The notes under the pieces are model-generated. The model had not been told where the DNA came from. It made no database searches and worked only from the letters and a program-made list of their open reading frames with translations. A stretch of DNA of 64,000 nucleotides, taken from contig NZ_KB899546.1 in NCBI RefSeq assembly GCF_000378345.1, forward strand, positions 124,001 through 188,000, written 5' to 3'. Positions 58,192-64,000 of the stretch are shown piece after piece. Source of the DNA: Hirschia maritima DSM 19733. GTDB lineage: Bacteria; Pseudomonadota; Alphaproteobacteria; Caulobacterales; Hyphomonadaceae. The position numbers and the translations under genes were made by a program. Every line of letters starts with the position of its first letter. Position 1 is the first letter of the stretch.

Positions 58192-60366
58192 TTAGTCATT
58201 CATCAATTTTTGCATCAGATATGTCATTTCTAGTGCCCTGCGATTAGCAGCTTCCTTCAGGTTTGCTGCTGCAGAATGCCCACCATCAATGTTTTCATAA
58301 TACAAAAACGGCTTATCCAAATCCTTTAATCGATGCGCCATTTTTCGCGCATGCGCAGGATGCACTCGGTCATCTTTTGTTGAGGTCACAAAAAAGATTT
58401 CAGGATATTCAACATCTGGATTTACGTTGTGATATGGAGATAATTTTTCCAGCCATTCACGCTCTTCAGCAACATCTGGATCACCATACTCGTCCATCCA
58501 AGACGCTCCAGCTAGCAATGTATGATATCTCAACATATCCAATAGAGGCACCTGACATACGACAGCTGACCATAAGTCTGGCCTCTGCGTATACATGACC
58601 CCCATTAGCAGACCACCGTTTGAGCCGCCCATAATCCCAAGCTTATCAGATGAGGTCAGGCCTTTTGCAATAATATCTTCTGCTACTGAGACAAAATCAT
58701 CATAAATAACCTGACGCTTAGTCTTCAATCCAGCTTGGTGCCATGCAGGACCAAATTCACCGCCTCCGCGAATATTTGCGAGCACATAAGCCCCGCCATT
58801 ATCCAACCAAAGCTTCCCTGTAAATGCAGAGTAACTAGGGTTTAATGAAATCTGAAAGCCACCATAAGCATATAGCAATGTTGGTGTTTTTCCATTCATT
58901 TCAGTGTCTTTGGCACGTACAACATAATATGGAACTTTAGTGCCGTCTTTTGACGTTGATTCAAACTGTTCCACAACATATGGGCTTGCATCAAAGCCAG
59001 CAGGTAAGCTTTTCAAAGTTTCAACTGCACCCGTTTCAACACTCAACTCATACATAGAATCTGGTGTCAAAAATCCCTCATAGTTAAGGAATACAGTTTC
59101 TTCTGACTTTGACGCAAAAGCGACTCCAGCAGTTCCATTTTCTGGTAGCTGAGTATCCGCAAAAGACCATTCGCCTTCAGCATATCGTCCAATGCTCACT
59201 TTCTGAGCCACATTGTCATTATATGAAAGAAGGAGGACATTCTTCGACAATGATACGCCTTCGATAGCTTGTTTTTCTGTTGGTCTGAACACAAGTGAAA
59301 CTTCAGGTCTTTTCTTAGTTTCTAGAAATTCTTGAACATCAAACGCGACTAGATCTCCTTGCTTAAACGATTGCGCCTTTGACGGCTTCCAATCTTCTTC
59401 AAGCGTCAACAAGAATTGACCTTCAAATACGCCCTGCGGTGAAGATTTTTTAGGAATAGGCCACTTAACAGCTTCAGAGCCATCTGCTGGGAAATACCAA
59501 TAATTGTAGGTGAAGAAAGTCTCAGCTTCCATAGCGGATTGAATAACGGTGCCATCTTCAAGCTCGAAGGTCATCGGCCAGACACCCATAACTTTTGGCG
59601 AACTCTCAAAAAGGACTTCAGCCTGCTCAAGCGGTGTATCTCTATTCCAACGCTTCAGAATATAGGGATAACCAGATTCAGTTACTGTAGATTCTTTACC
59701 GCCGATCTTACCCCAATCGGTAGCGACCAATAGAGCATCATTTCCAGCCCAAGCAATACCCTGCTTTGCTTCGGGAGTTTCAAACCCGCCATCAACGAAA
59801 GATTTTGATTCTAAATCAAACTCTCTTTGGATCACAGCATCTTTTCCGCCGTCAGACAGAGAAACCATACAGCGCCATTTAGAGCCTTCCGACGCCTGAA
59901 AACAATTTGATCCTTTGAAAACCCAATTTTTGTCTTCGTCTTTGGCTAACGCATCAAAATCCAATACAGTTTCCCAGCTAGGAGCGTCTGTTCTATAGCT
60001 TTCCAAGCTGGCTCTGCGCCATAAACCACGTACATTCGCTTCGTCTTGCCAGAAATTATAAACGAAGCCATCGCGCACACTCCCATATGGAATACGTTCT
60101 TTGGCATTCACTATTGTAAGCGCGTCACTTTCCAGTTTTGTAAACCGAGCATCAGACTTAAGGCGATCCAACGATCTCTCATTTTCCGCCTTCACCCAAT
60201 TTAGAGATTCTTCGCTTTCAACTTCTTCCAAAAAAACATGCTTTGAAGAATCAAAAGCTAAATCCGCTTTCTCAACGCTCTTATTGTCGTTCATATCTGT
60301 CGTTTTGTCCTGTGCGGAGCACGCTGCTGCCAATAATATGGCCGTGCTCAGTAGAATTTTATGCAT
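58192..60366 (-). CDS. Prolyl oligopeptidase family serine peptidase, lipoprotein
   Basis: A 724-residue S9-family peptidase. The start ATG 60366 has AGGG in GAAAGGGCAAG upstream and begins a lipoprotein signal (LLSTAILLAAAC), so it sits in the periplasm or outer membrane. The N-terminal seven-bladed propeller region reaches about residue 440; the C-terminal catalytic domain shows YAYGGFQISL, the nucleophile Ser in GIMGGSNGGLLMG, Asp in TSTKDDRVHP and His in DGGHSAA. It cleaves short proline-containing peptides. It is divergent from the small ArsR gene. Confidence 0.93.
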   Translation of the reverse strand: MHKILLSTAILLAAACSAQDKTTDMNDNKSVEKADLAFDSSKHVFLEEVESEESLNWVKAENERSLDRLKSDARFTKLESDALTIVNAKERIPYGSVRDGFVYNFWQDEANVRGLWRRASLESYRTDAPSWETVLDFDALAKDEDKNWVFKGSNCFQASEGSKWRCMVSLSDGGKDAVIQREFDLESKSFVDGGFETPEAKQGIAWAGNDALLVATDWGKIGGKESTVTESGYPYILKRWNRDTPLEQAEVLFESSPKVMGVWPMTFELEDGTVIQSAMEAETFFTYNYWYFPADGSEAVKWPIPKKSSPQGVFEGQFLLTLEEDWKPSKAQSFKQGDLVAFDVQEFLETKKRPEVSLVFRPTEKQAIEGVSLSKNVLLLSYNDNVAQKVSIGRYAEGEWSFADTQLPENGTAGVAFASKSEETVFLNYEGFLTPDSMYELSVETGAVETLKSLPAGFDASPYVVEQFESTSKDGTKVPYYVVRAKDTEMNGKTPTLLYAYGGFQISLNPSYSAFTGKLWLDNGGAYVLANIRGGGEFGPAWHQAGLKTKRQVIYDDFVSVAEDIIAKGLTSSDKLGIMGGSNGGLLMGVMYTQRPDLWSAVVCQVPLLDMLRYHTLLAGASWMDEYGDPDVAEEREWLEKLSPYHNVNPDVEYPEIFFVTSTKDDRVHPAHARKMAHRLKDLDKPFLYYENIDGGHSAAANLKEAANRRALEMTYLMQKLMND

Positions 60367-60472
60367 GACTTGCCCTTTCATGATTAAAAAGACCTTAGCC
60401 AGTTCGTTTTGTGTTTCAACTTGCCCCTGGTACTAATTTTCAAAACTTCTTGGTTAAATTTCAAAATACCGC

Positions 60473-60486
60473 TACCGATATAGGTA
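60473..60486. promoter_or_regulatory. Palindromic operator candidate just upstream of the first arsR
   Basis: TACCGATATAGGTA is a 14-bp imperfect palindrome (12 of 14 positions match its complement) that ends two bases before the arsR ATG at 60489. Its place fits an autoregulatory ArsR operator. Part of the region also serves the divergent peptidase gene. Confidence 0.5.
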
Positions 60487-60488
60487 TT

Positions 60489-60833
60489 ATGTCTGATATT
60501 GCTATTTCCCGTTTTGCTGCACTTGCCCACGAAGTGCGTTATAAAGCTTTCCGCCTTCTCGCAAGCGAAGGAACAGATGGAGTATGTGCTGGAGATATTT
60601 CAAAAGAACTTGATGTCTCACCATCCACTCTATCTCCACACCTTGCTCAATTAGAACGCTGTGGTCTGCTGACTAAAATACGAGAAGGTACGCGGATTGT
60701 TTATGCTATTAATCCAGACAATGTCAGCGAACTTCTTGATCACTTGATCTCAGATTGTTGCGGTGGGCGTCCGGAATTGTGTGGCGGAGCAGCCAACACA
60801 ACCTCTCAAAAATCAGAAATGACAAACTGCTAA
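60489..60833 (+). CDS. ArsR-family metalloregulator
   Basis: A 114-residue winged-helix repressor. The helix-turn-helix is DVSPSTLSPHLAQLERCGL and the beta-wing is REGTRIVYAI. The C-terminus has SDCCGGRPELCGG, a Cys cluster like that of arsenic-sensing ArsR proteins, plus a Cys in GVCAGDIS. The ATG 60489 was chosen because a strong family alignment begins MSDIAISRFAALAH; the longer frame reads from the opposite promoter. No arsenate reductase or arsenite pump gene lies in the window, so its targets are elsewhere or limited to itself. Confidence 0.87.
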   Translation: MSDIAISRFAALAHEVRYKAFRLLASEGTDGVCAGDISKELDVSPSTLSPHLAQLERCGLLTKIREGTRIVYAINPDNVSELLDHLISDCCGGRPELCGGAANTTSQKSEMTNC

Positions 60834-61017
60834 ATTCAAGCAATTTATAAACAGGATCTGATTGTATTATTGATCGGATAATCCACCTGTATTCATCTGA
60901 AATACACCTATCAACTGCTTATTAGAGTTTGACCTTCTATAAAAAATTCCTATTTTCTCGTTTAACACGTCATTGGGCAAAAAGGCATCGCCTCCATTAA
61001 GTTTGAAAGTCTAGCTG

Positions 61018-61863
61018 ATGAAATATTATCAAATGAATGGATGTGGTAACGCATTTGCGATCCTTGATGGGCGTGGTGAACGTTTGAAATTGTCAGAAGA
61101 CGCCGTTCGCCGTATCGCAAAATCCGCTAATGCTGATCAAGTCGTCTCGCTAGAAAACTCCCTACGCGGTGACATATTCATGCGCATTTGGAATAACACG
61201 GGAAGCGAAGTAGCTGCTTGTGGTAATGTTTCTCGCTGCGTGGGTTGGATAATGATGCGAGAGCGCAATCGAGATGCCATCAAAATCGAAACCGAAGCAG
61301 GCTTGCTTTTGGCGAAACGTCATGGAAATGGCGATACAATGATTTCGGTGGATATGGGCTCTCCGCTGCTCAAGTGGGAAGAAATACCACTGGCAGAACG
61401 CATGGACACGCGCGGCATCGATGTAAAAATCGGCCCAATTGATGCCCCTTACCTTCAAATGCCAGGCGCAGTGAATATGGGTAATCCTCACTGTGTATTC
61501 TTTGTTGAAGATATTGAAGCTGTAGATGTGGAAGGTGTTGGTCCCCTCATCGAAGGACACATGCTGTTTCCTGAAAAAGCCAATGTAGGTTTTGCTCAGG
61601 TTCTTGGCAAAGACTGCATTCGTTTGCGTGTTTGGGAAAGAGACGCAGGCCTCACGAAAGCTTGCGGAACGGGAGCTTGTGCTGCAGTCGTAGCTGGTGT
61701 GCGCAAAGGTCTTCTCAACCGCTCTTGCACAGTCTTTGTTGATGGTGGCGATTTGCACATTGATTGGCGCGAATCTGATGACCATGTCATTATGACTGGC
61801 CCTATCGAATTGGAACGCCAAGCAGAAATTAAGGCACCCGCCAAAGGTCCCGTTTTTAAATAA
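61018..61863 (+). CDS. dapF: Diaminopimelate epimerase
   Basis: DapF converts LL- to meso-diaminopimelate for lysine and peptidoglycan. The 281-residue protein has the catalytic Cys68 in AACGNVSRCVGW and Cys216 in KACGTGACAAV, with GNAFAILDG at the start and the LQMPGAVNMGNPHCVFFV block between. Both Cys are present, so it is active by sequence. In relatives it is often next to mtaB, but here three genes intervene. Confidence 0.96.
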   Translation: MKYYQMNGCGNAFAILDGRGERLKLSEDAVRRIAKSANADQVVSLENSLRGDIFMRIWNNTGSEVAACGNVSRCVGWIMMRERNRDAIKIETEAGLLLAKRHGNGDTMISVDMGSPLLKWEEIPLAERMDTRGIDVKIGPIDAPYLQMPGAVNMGNPHCVFFVEDIEAVDVEGVGPLIEGHMLFPEKANVGFAQVLGKDCIRLRVWERDAGLTKACGTGACAAVVAGVRKGLLNRSCTVFVDGGDLHIDWRESDDHVIMTGPIELERQAEIKAPAKGPVFK

Positions 61864-61952
61864 CAATTCTTCGACGGATTTTCGATCTCAACCCGTTTTA
61901 TTCTTTGGGATAATTTCGGGGTCAATTCTTATGAGAGAGAGATTTCACATCG

Positions 61953-62522
61953 ATGAAAAATAACTTCAACATTGTTTTCAAGTTGGGACTCGCCACTTGT
62001 CTATTGCTAACAGCAAGCTGTGCTTCCAAAAAACCCCATGAACGTGGACGAGGTGGTCCGAAGAGAGATTCTCCTAGGCAAGGACAATTATCCAGTATGG
62101 GTTATGTTGCCCAGCCATTAGCATTGCTATTTGCTAGCATGGATAAAAGTGGTGACAACCAAACTTCGATCTCAGAATTGAATACATATACAGATGCCCA
62201 ATGGAATACTCTCAATCTTAAAAATGACAGCGGCTTAAGAAGCTTCGCCTATCAGAAATGGGCAACTGAAAACCTGGGTCATAGTGATGCAATGCCTAGT
62301 TTCATTGGTTTTGACACTGACCTCAGCGGATATATTACCAAGCTAGAATTTGAAACGTGCCTGCGCCGTAATTTTGATCTTTTGGACAAAGATAAAAACG
62401 GCTTGATCAGCCGAACTGAACTGCTTGTTAAGATGCCGAGTATGAGAGATCGCGGTGGCCAAGAACGCAAAGGCCGCTCTGGCGGGGGCAATGGTGGTGG
62501 AGGTGGCCGCCAACCACGTTAA
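61953..62522 (+). CDS. EF-hand calcium-binding lipoprotein
   Basis: A 189-residue protein. The signal peptide ends in LLTASCAS, a lipobox, so it is anchored in the envelope. A basic linker (HERGRGGPKRDSPRQ) follows. Three EF-hand-like loops are visible: DKSGDNQTSISE, DTDLSGYITKLE and DKDKNGLISRTE, the last two close to canonical. The C-terminus is a Gly/Arg-rich tail (GGGNGGGGG). It may bind calcium in the periplasm or at the surface. It stands alone, with a terminator after it. Confidence 0.85.
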   Translation: MKNNFNIVFKLGLATCLLLTASCASKKPHERGRGGPKRDSPRQGQLSSMGYVAQPLALLFASMDKSGDNQTSISELNTYTDAQWNTLNLKNDSGLRSFAYQKWATENLGHSDAMPSFIGFDTDLSGYITKLEFETCLRRNFDLLDKDKNGLISRTELLVKMPSMRDRGGQERKGRSGGGNGGGGGRQPR

Positions 62523-62543
62523 CCCTCTATGACAAGTTAAAGA

Positions 62544-62574
62544 AAGCGGATGTATATATCATCCGCTTTTTTAT
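62544..62574 (+). terminator. Intrinsic terminator after the EF-hand gene
   Basis: AAAGCGGATG-TATATAT-CATCCGCTTT, a perfect 10-bp stem, followed by TTTATTT. It lies 21 bases after the stop codon and directly before the double operator of the next gene. Confidence 0.92.
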
Positions 62575-62584
62575 TTCACTTGAC

Positions 62585-62626
62585 ATGAAACCATTTGGTT
62601 TTATATATATGAAACCGAAAGGTTTT
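62585..62626. promoter_or_regulatory. Double operator of the ArsR-SRPBCC operon
   Basis: Two copies of ATGAAACC-N4-GGTTTTATATA stand in direct repeat with a period of 24 bases (starts 62585 and 62609). Each contains a 14-bp palindrome AAACC-N4-GGTTT (62588-62601 and 62612-62625). The second overlaps the ribosome-binding region of the ArsR gene. This is the arrangement expected of two repressor dimers binding the same face of the helix (24 bp is slightly more than two turns). Confidence 0.7.
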
Positions 62627-62628
62627 AT

Positions 62629-62958
62629 ATGATGAATTATCACGACCCACACCAACACATATTTCGCGCTCTTGCCGACCCAACGCGTCGGGCCATTTTG
62701 TCTATGCTTTCTCAAGGCGAAAGACCTATTGGCGAGATTGCCTCTGAATTTGAAATGACGCGCCCTGCAGTCGCTAAACACCTTAAAATTTTAAAGGAAG
62801 GGGATCTAATTTCAATCACCGAAGCAGGCCGCGAACGTATTCATAGCCTCAATCCTACCCCCCTAAAATCTGCATCAGATTGGCTCAACTTCTTTGACCA
62901 ATTCTGGGACGACAAACTTACCCAACTGAAAACTCAAGTGGAACAATCCAATGACTGA
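62629..62958 (+). CDS. ArsR-family winged-helix regulator paired with an SRPBCC gene
   Basis: A 109-residue repressor. HIFRALADPTRRAILSML and the recognition helix EMTRPAVAKHLKIL with wing EAGRERIHSL are typical of the non-metal ArsR group that is often encoded next to SRPBCC (AHSA1) proteins. It has no Cys pair for metal. ATG may be 62629 or 62632. It overlaps the next gene by eight bases, so the two are co-translated, and the double palindrome just upstream suggests autoregulation. Confidence 0.9.
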   Translation: MMNYHDPHQHIFRALADPTRRAILSMLSQGERPIGEIASEFEMTRPAVAKHLKILKEGDLISITEAGRERIHSLNPTPLKSASDWLNFFDQFWDDKLTQLKTQVEQSND

Positions 62959-63373
62959 ACTCGCACTCACAAAAACGATTATCTTAAAAGCCCCACCGTC
63001 TCATGTGTGGAAATTTCTGACACAAGCAGACTTGCTCGCGACATGGTTTCACAAAGGCGGATGTGACCTCATCCAAGATGGCGATTACAAAATAGAGACA
63101 AATTCCCTTGGTAAAGAAGGTCAAACAATGATCTGGGGAAAAGTTCTCGTAGCAGATGAACCTAATAAACTCGTACACACATTTACGCACCCAATGCTGG
63201 AAGAAAAAGAAACTATCTGCACATGGACTTTGATGGAAATTGAGGGAGGCACACTCCTTACCCTTCATCATACTGGTTTCGAACTCGTCGAAGATGCGAC
63301 ATTCGCTATGGCCCAAGGGCACGATAAAGGCTGGGATGAACACTTCCAACGCCTAAGAACAGTCACAAGTTAA
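62951..63373 (+). CDS. SRPBCC (AHSA1-like) ligand-binding-fold protein
   Basis: A 140-residue START/Bet v1-like fold protein. The family is recognised by KAPPSHVWKFLTQADLLATWF at the start, the middle TWTLMEIEGGTLLTLHHTGF and the C-terminal GWDEHFQRLR. Proteins of this group bind hydrophobic ligands and are frequently paired with an ArsR-type gene. No enzymatic residues can be proposed. It overlaps the regulator gene and ends at a terminator. Confidence 0.88.
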   Translation: MTELALTKTIILKAPPSHVWKFLTQADLLATWFHKGGCDLIQDGDYKIETNSLGKEGQTMIWGKVLVADEPNKLVHTFTHPMLEEKETICTWTLMEIEGGTLLTLHHTGFELVEDATFAMAQGHDKGWDEHFQRLRTVTS

Positions 63374-63378
63374 AAGCT

Positions 63379-63410
63379 AAGCCCTGTCAAATTCTAAAGA
63401 CAGGGCTTCT
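63379..63410 (+). terminator. Intrinsic terminator after the SRPBCC gene
   Basis: AAGCCCTGTC (63379-63388) pairs with GACAGGGCTT (63399-63408) around a ten-base loop. The run after it is CTCCCCTT, poor in T, so it may be a weak terminator. Confidence 0.65.
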
Positions 63411-63450
63411 CCCCTTGCCAAATGCATGGACAAAGCGCATTTAAGGGGCA

Positions 63451-64000
63451 ATGACAGAGACGAACTCTTCTTCCGACACAAATATCAATGTTGGTGCACC
63501 TGAAACAGAGGTTTCAGATACTTCAGGCGTGGATATTTTGACCCTTGGTTGCCGCCTCAACTCGTATGAGAGTGAGGTCATGCGCGGTCATGCCCAAAAG
63601 GCAGGCCTTGAAGAAGCTATCATCGTCAACACATGCGCAGTGACAAATGAGGCTGTGAGGCAAGCACGCCAAACTATTCGCCGCGCAAAGAAAGATCGTC
63701 CAGATACTCCTGTGATCGTCACCGGATGCGCAGCGCAAGTCGATCCTGATATGTTCGCACAAATGCCAGAAGTGACCCGTGTCATCGGGAATGCAGAAAA
63801 AATGAAGGAAGAAACCTTCAAACCAACCACACTTCTGGATGATGATGCCCCCAAAGCTCTAGTGAATGACATCATGTCTGTAACCGAAACTGCAGGGCAT
63901 ATGGTTGATGGACTAGAGGGCCGCGCCAGAGCATTTGTGCAAGTTCAAACTGGGTGTGATCACCGTTGTACATTCTGCATTATTCCATACGGACGCGGCA
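63451..64000 (+). CDS. mtaB: tRNA (N6-L-threonylcarbamoyladenosine(37)-C2)-methylthiotransferase MtaB (3' end outside window)
   Basis: MtaB methylthiolates t6A37 in tRNA. The frame is open to the window edge, 183 codons visible. Three Cys of the UPF0004 domain lie in TLGCRLNSYE, VNTCAVTNEA and VTGCAAQ, and the radical-SAM CxxxCxxC begins in GCDHRCTFCIIPYGRG near the edge. The MtaB identity rests on these motifs (MiaB differs in the first block). The ATG 63451 has AAGGGG directly upstream. A Ser/Thr-rich extension of about 29 residues precedes the UPF0004 domain. Confidence 0.92.
   Translation, partial: MTETNSSSDTNINVGAPETEVSDTSGVDILTLGCRLNSYESEVMRGHAQKAGLEEAIIVNTCAVTNEAVRQARQTIRRAKKDRPDTPVIVTGCAAQVDPDMFAQMPEVTRVIGNAEKMKEETFKPTTLLDDDAPKALVNDIMSVTETAGHMVDGLEGRARAFVQVQTGCDHRCTFCIIPYGRG

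Noticed and set aside
61162-61866. Minus-strand open frame of 234 codons opposite dapF
   Set aside because: It lies fully inside dapF, lacks any domain signature and reads as a shadow of the well-supported gene.

Overview
The window looks like a chromosomal segment of an alphaproteobacterium of the Caulobacterales/Hyphomonadales type, with modest GC content judged by eye. The pointers are an F1 ATP synthase operon (atpHAGDC) without the F0 genes, a ChpT-like histidine phosphotransferase beside a chemotaxis operon, a deacetylase-rppH gene order, an Oar-like TonB receptor, and dapF and mtaB close together. The genus is not determined. I saw no tRNA, rRNA, insertion sequence, prophage or CRISPR array. 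Most genes are housekeeping or envelope genes.

Layout. 1-3129: end of a divergent polysaccharide deacetylase, rppH, an alpha/beta hydrolase with Cys at the nucleophile position, and a convergent SDR. 3143-8314: atpHAGDC on the minus strand, with a small YHS-like protein gene inserted between atpD and atpC. 8457-14791: minus-strand chemotaxis cluster (chpT-like, cheA, cheW, cheY, cheB, cheR); CheA carries two CheW-like modules and a degenerate receiver. 15057-19927: an orphan terminator, an M23 peptidase lipoprotein, an acyltransferase, and a small membrane protein coupled to a six-helix chemoreceptor. 19982-24860: clpB behind a probable RpoH promoter, then a secreted acidic protein with 17 tandem 57-bp repeats. 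25066-27803: aguA-aguB-murI. 27958-33673: Oar-like TonB receptor, ArnT-like glycosyltransferase, MsrA lipoprotein. 33734-39289: RND efflux pair divergent from a ferredoxin-NADP reductase, with palindromic operator candidates between them. 39324-43540: a hybrid histidine kinase that appears to lack its phosphoacceptor His and ATP-binding motifs, and SelO. 43697-50860: TonB receptor, HSL-type esterase, two unknown proteins, a P450 with an atypical I-helix, and a PH-domain-like membrane protein. 50994-60366: peroxiredoxin, dicarboxylate symporter, phosphoesterase, hrpB, cytochrome c, an unknown protein, a redoxin and a prolyl oligopeptidase lipoprotein. 60473-64000: ArsR, dapF, EF-hand lipoprotein, ArsR-SRPBCC pair under a double operator, and the start of mtaB.

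How the genes relate. The ATP synthase, ClpB, DapF, MurI, RppH, HrpB and MtaB genes are core functions. The chemotaxis operon, the ChpT-like protein, the receptor at 18440 and the pseudo-kinase at 39324 make the window rich in phosphorelay signalling; the adjacency of the ChpT-like gene to cheA suggests, but does not prove, a link between chemotaxis-type signalling and the CtrA phosphorelay. No single locus is a clear new defence or mobile system. The most unusual items are the YHS-like gene in the atp operon, the repeat protein, the pseudo-kinase, the clpB promoter that shares sequence with the upstream terminator, and the double operator of the ArsR-SRPBCC pair. Start sites were moved inward from the longest frame where a Shine-Dalgarno sequence, signal peptide or family alignment favoured it.
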